NCBI GenBank assembly: GCA_965230795.1
Contig: OZ246020.1
Span: 1-64,000 of the forward strand
From: PZPK01 sp965230795
Lineage (GTDB): Bacteria; Pseudomonadota; Gammaproteobacteria; Pseudomonadales; Oleiphilaceae
Direction: 5' to 3'
DNA: 64,000 nucleotides
Below are positions 33,470 through 44,600 of the stretch, piece by piece. The notes under the pieces are model-generated. The model was not told the DNA's origin, ran no database searches, and saw only the letters and a program-made list of their open reading frames with translations. The stretch's first letter is position 1. The number at the start of each line of letters is the position of its first letter. The position numbers were made by a program, and so were the translations under genes.

Positions 33470-36400
33470 ATGTCCTACGCTGAACTACATTGTCTGAGCA
33501 ACTTCTCCTTTCTAAGGGGAGCCTCCCATCCGGAAGAACTGCTACTGCAAGCGGATATACTGGGCTATCACTCCCTGGCAATTACCGACGAATGCTCTGT
33601 GGCGGGGGTCGTCCGCGCCCATAGCCTGAAACAGCAACAGGCACTGCATACCCGTTTGATCGTCGGCAGTGCGTTCCGACTCGACAATCAACACACGCTG
33701 ATAGCCCTCTGTCCCGACCGGGATGCCTATACCGAACTCTGTACGCTGATTACCCGGGCAAGACGGCGTAGTGAGAAAGGTCACTATCAGATCGGGCTGG
33801 AAGACTTCGAGGCCGTGAAACACCTGTTTCTGTTATGGCCACCGGATCATGACCCTGAAGCCAACCGCTATATGGCCGAATGGCTGCAGGCCCGTCATGC
33901 CGAACGCAGCTGGATCTGCTGCGAACGCCATCTGGACCACCGGGAGCTGGCGGCACTGCAAAAACGTCAGCAGTATTGTCAGACGCTGTCCGAACAATAT
34001 GCGTTACCGGTTGTCGCTTGCGGCAATGTCCATATGCATGTCCCCGAACGTCACCCCCTGCAGGACACCCTGACTGCCATCCGCCTGAACCGCCCCATTC
34101 ATGAGCTGGGTTTCGAGCTGTTCCCCAATGCCGAACACTGCCTGCAGCCGCTGGATAAACTAAGCAAGCTTTACCCCCGGCCATGGCTGAACGAAAGCCT
34201 GCATATTGCCGAGCGCTGCCAGTTTGATCTGGGCTCACTACGCTACGACTATCCATCCGAGCTGGTACCGACATCCTTTACGGCCAGCAGCTACCTACGA
34301 CATCTGGTGGAGCAGGGGATGCAGAGCCGCTTCCCCAAGGGCGTCTCACTGCCGATTCAGGCAACCATTCGCAAGGAGCTGAAGCTGATAAAGGAGCAGG
34401 GCTACGAGTATTTTTTCCTCACCATTCACGACATTGTTCAGTATGCCAAACGCCAGGGCATTCTCTATCAGGGACGGGGCTCTGCCGCCAATTCCATTGT
34501 CTGCTATTGCCTTGAAATTACCGCGGTGGACCCGCGACACATCAATGTGCTGTTTGAACGCTTTATCTCCAAGGAACGGGATGAACCGCCGGATATCGAT
34601 GTGGACTTCGAGCATGAGCGTCGGGAAGAAATCTTTCAGTACATCTATCAGAAGTACGGCCGTGAACGGGCCGCACTGGCTGCCACGGTCATCAGTTTCA
34701 AGTTCCGCAGTGCCCTGCGCAGTGTCGGCAAGGCTCTGGGGATTCATGAAGCCCAACTGGACTACTACATCAAGAATATCAATCGCCGAGACCGCGAGCT
34801 CGGCTGGGAAGAGCAGCTGGAAGAACTGGGCCTGGATCGACAGGCCCGAACCGGCAGGCACTTGCTGACACTGACACACGAAATCATCGGCTTTCCACGC
34901 CATCTGTCCCAGCATGTAGGCGGCTTTGTGATTGCTGCAACCTCCCTATCCGAACTGGTGCCGGTGGAAAATGCAGCGATGGCCGATCGCACGGTCATCC
35001 AGTGGGACAAGGACGATCTGGAAAGCCTGGGCCTGTTGAAGGTGGATATTCTTGCCCTGGGCATGCTCAGCGCCATCCGCAAGAGCTTTGAGCTCATCCG
35101 GCACCATTACGGACGCCTGCTGACAATCGCCGATATCACCCGCTTACAGGATGATCCGGAGGTCTATGGGCGCCTGCAAAAAGCCGACAGCATCGGTGTA
35201 TTCCAGATTGAATCCCGCGCCCAGATGAGCATGCTGCCGCGTCTGAAACCTGCCTGCTACTATGATCTGGTCATTCAGATCGCCATTGTCCGTCCCGGTC
35301 CGATACAGGGGGACATGGTGCATCCTTACCTGCGTCGACGTGATGGTAAGGAGGCCGTGGAATACCCGTCCAAAGATGTGGAAAAGGTATTGTCCCGTAC
35401 TCTGGGCGTACCCATTTTTCAGGAGCAGGTCATTCAACTGGCCATGGTGGCCGCCGGCTTTTCCGGCGGCGAAGCCGATCAATTGCGTCGCGCCATGGCC
35501 AGCTGGAAGAAAACCGGCCAGCTGAAGAAATTTCACAGCAAGCTGGTGCGCGGCATGCAGGCCCGCGGGTATGACAGTGACTTTGCCGAACGTATCTTCC
35601 AACAGATCTGTGGGTTTGGCGAATACGGTTTTCCCGAAAGCCATTCCGCCAGTTTCGCCGTCCTCGCCTATGTCTCCGCCTGGCTCAAAACCTACTATCC
35701 AGCGGCCTTCTACTGCGGCCTGCTCAACAGCCAGCCCATGGGCTTCTATTCCCCCTCGCAACTGATTCAGGATGGCCGCCGGCATCAGCTTGACGTTCTG
35801 CCAGTGTGCGTCAATCACAGCCAATGGAACCATTGCCTGCAATACGCTGAGGCTTCAGGTACCAAAGACGAATCCAGCGCTCTGGCTCTGCGCCTGGGGC
35901 TGCGACTGGTGCGCGGACTATCCCGCCGTGGTGCTGAATGCCTGCTGTCACGACGTCCCGAACAGGGTTTCACGGAGATGCGACAGTTGATGCAAAGCGG
36001 GCTCGACAAGGGCGATCTGGAAGCACTGGCCAGCGCCAATGCCCTGGCATCCTTGTCGGGACATCGCTACCAGGCCCGCTGGGACATGATGCATGACACC
36101 CATCATTTGCCGCTTTTCAGCAAACAGGACACCTCCGGCAAGCAGCGCCTAAAGGCACCGGGCACCAATGATCAGCTGCTTGAAGACTATGCCTCGCTCG
36201 GCCTGAGCCTGGAACACCATCCCATTCAGCTGCTGCGACAACACTACTCTTTCAAAGGTATCACCGCCGCCAGGGATCTGCATCAGCATGAACATCGCAG
36301 CTGGATACGGGTCATAGGCGTGGTGACCGGAAAACAAAGTCCGGGCACGGCTGCCGGGGTTACCTTCTTTACCCTGGAAGATGACACCGGCAATATCAAT

Positions 36401-36580
36401 GTTGTGGTCTGGCGTGCTACCGCCCGCGCCCAGAAACAGGCTTATCTGACGGCCAGATTACTGGAAGTTAGCGGCATTCTGGAAAAAGAAGGGGATGTCA
36501 TTCACGTGATCGCCGGCCGCCTCACTGACCGCAGCACACTATTGCCTGGTTTATCCAGCCGCTCGCGGGATTTTCATTAA
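33470..36580 (+). CDS. dnaE2: Error-prone DNA polymerase DnaE2 (ImuC)
   Basis: 1,036 residues, typical of DnaE2. The N-terminal PHP domain starts MSYAELHCLSNFSFLRGASH. The C-family palm shows GRGSAANSIVCYCLEI and DEPPDIDVDFEHERRE, the catalytic aspartates of bacterial replicative-type polymerases. FPESHSASFAVLAYVSAWLK and a C-terminal OB-fold (WIRVIGVVTGKQSPGTAAGV) complete the architecture. It is the polymerase of the ImuABC mutasome, controlled here by LexA through the imuA promoter. It is distinct from the replicative DnaE, which is not in the window. Confidence 0.97.
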   Translation: MSYAELHCLSNFSFLRGASHPEELLLQADILGYHSLAITDECSVAGVVRAHSLKQQQALHTRLIVGSAFRLDNQHTLIALCPDRDAYTELCTLITRARRRSEKGHYQIGLEDFEAVKHLFLLWPPDHDPEANRYMAEWLQARHAERSWICCERHLDHRELAALQKRQQYCQTLSEQYALPVVACGNVHMHVPERHPLQDTLTAIRLNRPIHELGFELFPNAEHCLQPLDKLSKLYPRPWLNESLHIAERCQFDLGSLRYDYPSELVPTSFTASSYLRHLVEQGMQSRFPKGVSLPIQATIRKELKLIKEQGYEYFFLTIHDIVQYAKRQGILYQGRGSAANSIVCYCLEITAVDPRHINVLFERFISKERDEPPDIDVDFEHERREEIFQYIYQKYGRERAALAATVISFKFRSALRSVGKALGIHEAQLDYYIKNINRRDRELGWEEQLEELGLDRQARTGRHLLTLTHEIIGFPRHLSQHVGGFVIAATSLSELVPVENAAMADRTVIQWDKDDLESLGLLKVDILALGMLSAIRKSFELIRHHYGRLLTIADITRLQDDPEVYGRLQKADSIGVFQIESRAQMSMLPRLKPACYYDLVIQIAIVRPGPIQGDMVHPYLRRRDGKEAVEYPSKDVEKVLSRTLGVPIFQEQVIQLAMVAAGFSGGEADQLRRAMASWKKTGQLKKFHSKLVRGMQARGYDSDFAERIFQQICGFGEYGFPESHSASFAVLAYVSAWLKTYYPAAFYCGLLNSQPMGFYSPSQLIQDGRRHQLDVLPVCVNHSQWNHCLQYAEASGTKDESSALALRLGLRLVRGLSRRGAECLLSRRPEQGFTEMRQLMQSGLDKGDLEALASANALASLSGHRYQARWDMMHDTHHLPLFSKQDTSGKQRLKAPGTNDQLLEDYASLGLSLEHHPIQLLRQHYSFKGITAARDLHQHEHRSWIRVIGVVTGKQSPGTAAGVTFFTLEDDTGNINVVVWRATARAQKQAYLTARLLEVSGILEKEGDVIHVIAGRLTDRSTLLPGLSSRSRDFH

Positions 36581-36628
36581 TCATGCAGCAGGCTATGCTG
36601 ATCAACAGCAAGGCCAGAGAACAGATTG

Positions 36629-37375
36629 ATGAAAGCGGATGACCACTCCCTCAGTAGCGGCCCGACATTGCGCCCACTCACCTGGTGGTGCGCTGCACTC
36701 CCCTTTGTGGCAGTGCACCTGAGCTATCTGATTTCCGCCTACAGTGGTCAGATCGACTGGTGTAATCCCTACTGGGACAGCTGCACCTCTATCAGTAACG
36801 CCGGCCGCAAACACCCGGCTTCCATTATTTTCAAAACCATGATGATCTGCGCTGCCATGCTGATGCTGGCCTACTGGTTTCTGGTCACCGCATGGTTGCG
36901 ACGTATGGGAGATGACAATGACAAGGTGCTGACGACCCTTGGACTGATGGGCGCCTATGCCGCCCTGGCTTTGATACTCTACAGTGCAACGCTCGGTACT
37001 GCGGAGTACCATCTGAAGGGCCTGCGCCGAATCGGTATCACACTGTTCTTCGCATTTACCGCCTTTGGCCATCTGCTAATGGTTTATCGCTTATCCAAAC
37101 GGGAACTACTCCCCGGCAGCGATCTGTATATCAGCTGGAGACGACAAACAGCGATAAGCTATCTCTTGGTTGCTTTGGGGCTGACCAGCGGTCTCTTATC
37201 TGCCTTTTACAGTCACTATGACGACATTGAAAACGCCTTCGAGTGGTGCTTTGCGCTCATCATGATTCTGCAATTTCCCATCACCGGAAAAATGTGGCAA
37301 CAAAGCGGCTTTCAAATATCACTCAGGTCTCAAGGGCCGGGGCTGGACTCTCGGCGCCAGCAAAGGCATTCTTGA
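36629..37375 (+). CDS. Frag1/DRAM/Sfk1-like multi-pass membrane protein
   Basis: 248 residues from the ATG at 36629. Six membrane segments are predicted. The first loop, with DWCNPYWDSCTSISNAGRKHP followed by SIIFKTMM, matches the PxISxAGxxxP...IF pattern of the Frag1/DRAM/Sfk1 (CWH43 N-terminal) family, best known from eukaryotes, with sporadic bacterial members. In bacteria the role is unknown. It begins 48 bp after dnaE2, on the same strand, with no terminator in between, so it may be carried by the SOS transcript. Confidence 0.72.
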   Translation: MKADDHSLSSGPTLRPLTWWCAALPFVAVHLSYLISAYSGQIDWCNPYWDSCTSISNAGRKHPASIIFKTMMICAAMLMLAYWFLVTAWLRRMGDDNDKVLTTLGLMGAYAALALILYSATLGTAEYHLKGLRRIGITLFFAFTAFGHLLMVYRLSKRELLPGSDLYISWRRQTAISYLLVALGLTSGLLSAFYSHYDDIENAFEWCFALIMILQFPITGKMWQQSGFQISLRSQGPGLDSRRQQRHS

Positions 37376-37433
37376 GCACGACCCTGATGCAAGAGTGGTT
37401 CGCATCAGAGGGGCCGATAGGCCAGAATTCACC

Positions 37434-37439
37434 TATAAT
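37434..37439 (+). promoter_or_regulatory. Candidate -10 box for the PilZ/outer-membrane pair
   Basis: A consensus TATAAT lies 101 bp upstream of the PilZ ATG. No good -35 is found 16-18 bp before it, so it might use an activator or an alternative sigma factor. An inverted repeat CTGATGC/GCATCAG (37384-37408) lies just upstream. Confidence 0.35.
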
Positions 37440-37539
37440 GAATCCGATGTTCCTTAACGAATGTTAAAGGCAGTCTCCGTCAAAATATGAATAATAGCGC
37501 CTTAGCATCATCCACCCTACTGAAAGATGCACCCAGACC

Positions 37540-37806
37540 ATGACCACTGAACACCGACAGTCACCCCGCACCGAAATGAAGGTCACCGTAAAAGTGACCC
37601 ATGAAAGCATTGGCGAAGTGTTTGTTAAAACCCGGGATATCTCGGATAGCGGTATCTTCCTTCTCACTGAAGATGTCGTGATGCCCCCGATCGGCACCAT
37701 CGTCGAAGGGCAGGTTCAGGGCATGGCCGAAGAAGGCCCTATTCTCAAACTGGAAATAGTGCGTACCGAACCCATTGGCATCGGCCTTCGTTTTATCAAC
37801 GAATAG
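37540..37806 (+). CDS. Single-domain PilZ protein (c-di-GMP receptor)
   Basis: 88 residues comprising one PilZ domain. The c-di-GMP binding residues are visible: R6QSPR10 (RxxxR) and DISDSGIF (DxSxxG), the full motif set. Such stand-alone PilZ proteins usually relay c-di-GMP to motility or envelope systems. Its stop is 17 bp before the next gene, a secreted beta-rich protein, so the two may be co-expressed. Confidence 0.93.
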   Translation: MTTEHRQSPRTEMKVTVKVTHESIGEVFVKTRDISDSGIFLLTEDVVMPPIGTIVEGQVQGMAEEGPILKLEIVRTEPIGIGLRFINE

Positions 37807-37823
37807 CACAAGGAGATTTGCTC

Positions 37824-38594
37824 ATGCGCAAACAGACTCTGTTGGCGGCAGCCATTGCTGCCATCGTTTCGGCCAGCCCCTTGCAGGCCGAAGAAACGCC
37901 CTCCCCAAAAGCCAAATATAATGAACCGACTCGCGGTTTTTTCCTGGAGCATGCCAATGTGGCCGGCAACAAGAAAGGCTCAGTTGATCTGCACAGCGGC
38001 AGCGATGGTATCGATTCCGGCGGCGGCGTCCGACTCGGTCTTGGTAAGGCCGAACTGATTTTTAACAGTGGTCTGCGCAGCTACGACGTCAATGAAGCGA
38101 TGGTAAAATTCGCCATGCCGGACATAAAATCCAGCGAGGAATCCACCACCTCCATTCACTGGTCGCTTGTCGGTGGTCTGGCCCATCTCGAACTGGAAAA
38201 TGACGATGGTGATACCTACCTCGAACAAACCAATATCAAGCTCGGTGCCGCCGCCACCATCAATGCCGATGCAGCTACCTTTACCCTGGCACCGCGACTG
38301 GTGATTGCCGATAGCGATTACGAAGACAACAATCCTGGCACCGGCAAGCAGGACGATACCTTTGTGGAAGTGGATCTGGGAGCGTATGTCGGGATTATCG
38401 ATACGCAATCTGGCCTGTTCTCTTTAGGCGTTGAAGCCCTGTTTACCTCCGAAGATGACCGTGATGACAGTTTCGCCTTTGGTGGCCGCTGGCTCTATAA
38501 CGAACGTCTGACTCTGGACGTGGTTCCGGTAGTATTCAGTGATGGCGACCAGCTGGGTCTACCCGGGCTGGTGCGGGTGAATGTTAGTTTTTGA
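37824..38594 (+). CDS. Probable outer-membrane beta-barrel protein, unknown function
   Basis: 256 residues from the ATG at 37824, with AGGAG eight bases before it. The signal peptide ends at about ASPLQA (residue 22). The mature part has alternating hydrophobic/polar strands and ends in ...LPGLVRVNVSF, with the C-terminal Phe typical of outer-membrane barrels recognised by BamA. I do not recognise a family; a YfaZ-like porin is possible. It follows a PilZ gene at 17 bp. The bidirectional terminator at 38627-38658 closes it. Confidence 0.72.
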   Translation: MRKQTLLAAAIAAIVSASPLQAEETPSPKAKYNEPTRGFFLEHANVAGNKKGSVDLHSGSDGIDSGGGVRLGLGKAELIFNSGLRSYDVNEAMVKFAMPDIKSSEESTTSIHWSLVGGLAHLELENDDGDTYLEQTNIKLGAAATINADAATFTLAPRLVIADSDYEDNNPGTGKQDDTFVEVDLGAYVGIIDTQSGLFSLGVEALFTSEDDRDDSFAFGGRWLYNERLTLDVVPVVFSDGDQLGLPGLVRVNVSF

Positions 38595-38626
38595 GGTCGG
38601 AAGTCGGACCAGCGTAAGCTGAGATC

Positions 38627-38658
38627 AAAAAAGCCGGATCAAACGATCCGGCTTTTTT
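38627..38658. terminator. Bidirectional intrinsic terminator
   Basis: AAAAAAGCCGGATC, loop AAAC, GATCCGGCTTTTTT: a perfect 14-bp stem, with A and T tracts on both sides. It serves the outer-membrane protein gene from the left and the giant lipoprotein gene from the right. Confidence 0.96.
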
Positions 38659-38678
38659 TATTGCTCTAAGAACGGCTC

Positions 38679-41600
38679 CTAAAGAGCTCGGTGGAACAAC
38701 ACATTATCACCACCAGGATCTACCACCAACTCGTCGTCAGACAAGGATATGGGAAGACCCTGAGCCGCACAGGAATCCCCAGCGTCATTACAAATCAACG
38801 CTTCTCCATCATGGTTCTGATCAACTGTCACTGTCAAGGTATCACCTGCCAGTGAGTAGGTACCGCGTTCAAATCCGACGAAATCATTCTCTTCCTCGGA
38901 TTGCACTGCAAAATACTCACCTCCGGGCAGGAACATCAATAGAACATTATTCTCCTCAATACGCCATGCACCGACAATACCACTCGATGTAAGCGCTTCA
39001 CGGTCCAGTGCAAACTCTTCCAAACCTCCGGGATCGAAAGTCAGAGAACTACTGCTTACATCTACATCAAACATCAGATCATTACACTGGGTGTTCGCCG
39101 ATTCGTTACAGAACAGCGCCTCACCATCATTGTTGATAACGGTGTACGCATAGAGCTCATTACCTTCGAGCTGATACCCGCCACGTTCAAAACCAATGAA
39201 ATCGTTTTCTTCTTCCCATTGCACCCCGAAATATTCACCATTCGGAAGCATTGCAAACAATACCGATTCAGAGGAATTCACGAAAATTCCAGGCAAAGTA
39301 CTGAAGGCGGCTTCAATCTGGGACCGAGCCGTTGCGTTGAAGAGAATGACCTGCTCCACCGTATCGGCAACAAGACGTTCGCCCCTGCGAACCAGACTGG
39401 TACTATCCAGCGTTGATTCCACAAAAATGAAAGGTGTTCGCTCATAAGGATCGAGATCCGTAATCTTCGCCGTCACATCTGGCACAGTCCATTCGATCAG
39501 ATCAATACCACCAACATTGGCAACATTGAAATCAATTTCATCGATCTCGATTTTGTCGCCCCAGTAATCCTGAGCAGAATCATAGAACTTGGCCACAATT
39601 GCGGTCGGATTGGCTCCGGTTGTGGTGCCATCATCGCTCAAGAGGAAGAGGTTCACGTTAAAGCTGCCACCAGAATCCCAACCTTCACCAACCCACATAC
39701 CTCCGCTGGTAATCGAACCGCTGTCGTACTCTGAAGGCGTATAAATCAGGTCATTAAGAGCCGTGGCAGCTACCGGATCCGATTGACCATCCTCATCCAA
39801 ATCCTGCCAGTCGGTCGCTACTATATTTGCACAGTTGTAATTTGCCTCGACATAGGGATTCCAGTCGTCGTCACACCAGAAGGCATATGTAGAGACCTGT
39901 TCTGTGACTGTTCCAAAATACACGGCAGCACCGGTACCAAAAGCGTCATCACGGGTCAGCCCCCGATCGAATTGACCACCCAGGAAAGGCAGCATGGGCT
40001 TGCCGTTGACGTCAAACTCCAGCAGTTCCACATGGATTTCAGCCAGATCAGAAGGTGTCGTGCCATCCTGCTCCAGCGGATTCACAATGGCCGTATCGCC
40101 ACTATCCACATACCCGGTGATTTGATAGCGATCCAATACAGGCGTTTCAACACCATTTGCCTGAGTAATGAAGTATTCCAGTTCATCTTCATCAATTTCA
40201 TCCCACGCTTGAGAAGCAGGATTGAACTCATGGAAGGTCTCGGGACCACCGTCGCTGATCACGCCATATTCAAAGAAGACACTTTCCTGGCCAGTACTGC
40301 CGTTGACGTCCGAATCGCTCTCGAACCATGCCAGTGGGCCAGTATTGACCTCGAAGGTATCCGCCCCTGGCGTGAAGGTCGCATTGCCTGTTTCGGAACA
40401 ACCATTTTCTTCCTCGGTAAAGGTCGCATTGAATGTGCTCGCTGCGACGAATGTACCGGTGATCGTAAAACTGGATTCTTCATCTTGGTTGCTGAAAGTA
40501 AAGTCTCCTTCGCTATCGACCGTTCCAAGATCTTCCCATCCACCGTCGCGATCCTCGCCACGTAGAATCACCTGATTACCGATCTGTTCAATCTGAACAA
40601 GTTCGGTGCCGCTGGTTTCAGTGATGGACACACAGCTTTCGCTATCTTCATCATACTCCTGACCTGAAGCTGTCCAATCAATCACATAAACACCGGCCAT
40701 ATCGACACCTGGATCAGCACAGGTTGCATCACTGGTATAAGGACAGCTATCGCTGTTGTCACCTACACCATCACCATCTGCATCATTTTGCTCGCTAGCG
40801 TCATTGGGGAATGCATCCTCGTCATCCGGGAAGCCGTCACTGTCAGAATCAGCAGAGCCCTGTCCACCACACTGATTGGTGTCATCGAGAGGACAATCGT
40901 CACTTTCGTTAGGAATGCCATCACCATCGATATCATCATCACAGGCATCCCCAAACTGATCGCCATCTATGTTGCTCTGATCGTCATTGAAGACGGCTGG
41001 GCAGTTGTCGACGTCATCGGTCCAGCCATCACCATCTGAATCGCCGCCGCACTGATTGGTTTCATCATAAGGGCAGTCATCAGTTTCATTGGGCGTACCG
41101 TCACCGTCGATATCGTCGTCACAGACATCACCGAAAGCATCACCATCGAGGTTTTCCTGATTCGGGTTGCTGATCGCAGGGCAATTATCTTCGGCGTCGG
41201 TGACACCGTCACCATCGCCATCCGGGCCCTGATCACAGGCATCCCCAATGCCGTTTTCATCCGCATCTTCCTGATTCGGATTGGCATCCACAGGACAATT
41301 GTCCTCATCATCCGGCACGCCGTCTGAATCAAAGTCCGGACGGGTATAGTCGAAACCGGCAATCAGGTCATCCAGTGCGGGCACGTTGAGTGCCTGAATG
41401 TACCGAATATCACCGGCAGGCTGATAGCCACCGAAGCGCAGGAAGCCATCGACCACGGCCATGATCACCTGTGGCTCTTCACGCCATTCAATATCGAACT
41501 CCTGGAACAGGAAGTCCGGAATGGTAAAGTGCAGCACGTTCTCACCAGAGCCTTCGGCATCTTCGATGCTCCAGTCTGCCGTCACCGGCACGCCACCATC

Positions 41601-44600
41601 CTGAATCGGCATCACCGTGTAATCCTGACCATCAAAGTTATGCATGGTGAAACTGACGGTTCCACTGGTGCCCGCTGCACCGCTCGTATCCGCGCCAGTC
41701 AGGAAGGCATAGATCTGAGAACCTTCGTAACCTCGGCCAATCCACAAACCTTTGTCGGTTTCGCTGCTGCTAGCGCTTTCACCATGCAGTGCATCTGACA
41801 AGCTGGTTGCCAGATCCGATTGACTGAAGTCCGGATAGTTACTCCAATCGGGAATGTAGGCATTCACGCATGCCAGTCCCAGATCGCTGTAGTTCCAGTC
41901 ATCGATGTCACAGGGGATCACATAACTGTTGGTCACGTTCTCCAGTTCAATGGCTACCGCCTTGGCATCCGCATCCGAGAAGGAACCCTCGGGATCAGCC
42001 GATTGCTCGACAAATTCCTCATTGGCGAAATTCTCAAAGCGTTTGCCATTAATGTTGGCAGTAAAGGTTTTGAGTCGGAAAGTTGAGTAGATGGTCTCGC
42101 CCGCCACTCTCACAAAGTCAGCGGTTTCTCCGGGAACACCGTTGAGCTGAACCACATCGTTCAGCGACATCCAACCGTTCGCATCCAGCATATAAATTGG
42201 ATGTGTGTCGGTGTCTTCTACCCATCCTGGAACCGTATCATCCCAGATATAGAAAGTTTCACCGGTATCGTTGATCACCCCATACTCAAACTCGAAGATC
42301 TCGTTGCCGGTATCCTCGTTATAATCACTCCAGGCATCCGCAAAACCGAAACCACCATCGGTGCCCTGGGCATCGACCACGGTACTCGCATCCACCTGAT
42401 CGATGCGTGTCATTGTGGCGGTATAGGTGGTGCCACACGATGCCAACTGCGTGCCTGACTGATCTTCTTCGTCAAAGAAGGTATCCACCTCCGTCGCAGC
42501 GGTATCGGTCAGAACGGTTGGCGTTTCGGCATCATCCGGTGAGCCGTTGAAGGTCCAGCTTTCACTGACGCTGAATTCGAAGCCCGAAGCGCCATATTCG
42601 TCGAAGCCATCCTCAAAGTTCCAGGTCACTTCGGCGGCAGAGTTAACCGTCGCCAGATCGCCTTCGGATTCGAAGCCATTGTCTGCAAAACGGATATCCA
42701 GGTTAGCACCATCCTGCATGATGTTGATGACGGCGGCTTCGCTGTCGTTGACGGCCGCCTCACAGAAGCTGTCATCACCGGAGTTGTTGATCGCCGTCAC
42801 CGTGCGCTCAATGAGCCAGAAACCGGCCAGATCCGCCAATTCATCACAGGCGTCACCAATGCCGTTGCCATTTCCATCAGCCTGGTCGGCATTTGGAATG
42901 GTGGGGCAGTTATCGATGTCGTCATTGCTGCCATCTTCGTCGGTATCGACGAGATCAGGGTCTGTGCCTTGAGCCTCTTCTTCCGAGTTACTGACACCAT
43001 CGCCGTCCCGGTCGTCGTCACAGGCGTCACCAGTGCCGTCTTCATCCAGATCATTCTGGTCTTCGTTGGTAATCAGCGGACAGTTGTCGGCATTGTCACC
43101 CAGTGAGTCTTCATCACTATTCGCGGTTTCCGAGGCATCATCCGGAAAGGCGTCTTCGCCGTTGTCGACACCATCACCATCACGATCGGCATCACAGGTA
43201 TCGCCCGTACCGTCTTCATCCAGATCATTCTGATTGGTGTTGCTGTCTAAAGGACAATTGTCTGTCGCATCACCAATCGTATCTTCGTCGGTGTCCGCCA
43301 GATCCGGGTTGGTACCCAGCGTCTCTTCAGCATCGTTGCTGAGGCCGTCGCCATCCCGGTCGTCATCACAGGCATCGCCGGTGCCATCTTCGTCCAGATC
43401 ATTCTGGTCTTCGTTGGGTGTGGCCGGACAGTTGTCCGCATTGCTGCCAACACCGTCTTCGTCAGGATCACGTGATTCGTTTGGATCCAGAGGGAAAACA
43501 TCGAACTTGTCATCGGTGCCGTCACCATCTGTGTCTGCCAACAATGGATCTGTTTCACCTTCACTTTCCTCGACATCGCTCAGACCATCGTTGTCATCAT
43601 CGTTATCACAGGCGTCCCCGAAGGCATCACCATCGGTATTGAGCTGATCCTGATTGTCCACGTTGGGACAGTTATCCAGCTCATCAATCAGCGTATCGCC
43701 ATCACTATTTTGCTCACAGTCATCGCCAATGCCGTTGCCATTGTCATCAGTTTGAGCGGCATTGCTCACTAAAGGACAGTTGTCTGCAGTGTTCAGAACG
43801 CCATCGTTATCCTTGTCACTGTCACAGGCGTCACCCAGACCATCAGTGTCTTCATCATCCTGATTGAGGTTCGGCACAAATTGACAATTGTCCGGCGCAT
43901 CATCCAGCACCGTATCGTTATCGTCGTCGGTATCACAGGCATTGCCCTGGGCATCGCCATCGGTATTAAGCTGATCAGGGTTGGCAATGACCGGGCAGTT
44001 GTCCGCACCATCGCTACGACCGTCTCCATCCGTATCTTTCACCAGTGGGTCGGTACCGCGAATGCCTTCATTGGTATCGCTCACACCATCGTTGTCATCG
44101 TCGGTATCGGTGTTATTGCCGATGCCGTCATTGTCGGTGTCGGTATCTTCTGCCGCATTCAGCGGGAAGCGATCCTGGGCATCTGGCGTACCGTCATTGT
44201 CATCGTCGGTATCTTCGTTATTACCGGTGCCATCGTTGTCTGTATCTTTCTGCTCGGTCGCATCCAGCGGGAAGGCATCATTGCCATCGAGCACGCCGTC
44301 ATTGTCATCATCGGCATCCGGCGCCAGACCTCCTGAGTCCGCCAGGCCATCGCCATCGGTATCGACATAGTCTTCAGCAGGAACTGTATCATCGCTGTCA
44401 TCGCTGTCCTGACCGACGGGCCAGCCATCGTTATCCTGATCTTCAGCCGTTTGACGCGTGGCATCCCGCGGGAAGTCATCCTGGTCGTTCGGCGTACCGT
44501 CACCGTCTATGTCATCGTCGCTGTTGTCACCCACACCATCGCCATCGGTATCGGTGGTTTCAGCAGCATCATTTGGTGCGAAATCATCGTCATCCAGCAC

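Noticed and set aside
33750..34274. A 174-codon minus-strand frame inside dnaE2
   Set aside because: It lies within the conserved PHP region of DnaE2; the translation is low-complexity and lacks a start context.
43881..44336. Plus-strand frames opposite the giant lipoprotein, translating as Val/Ile/Gly- or Ser-rich repeats
   Set aside because: They are mirror images of GAT/GAC-rich TSP3 codons. Several frames stay open there only because Asp codons contain no stop on either strand.
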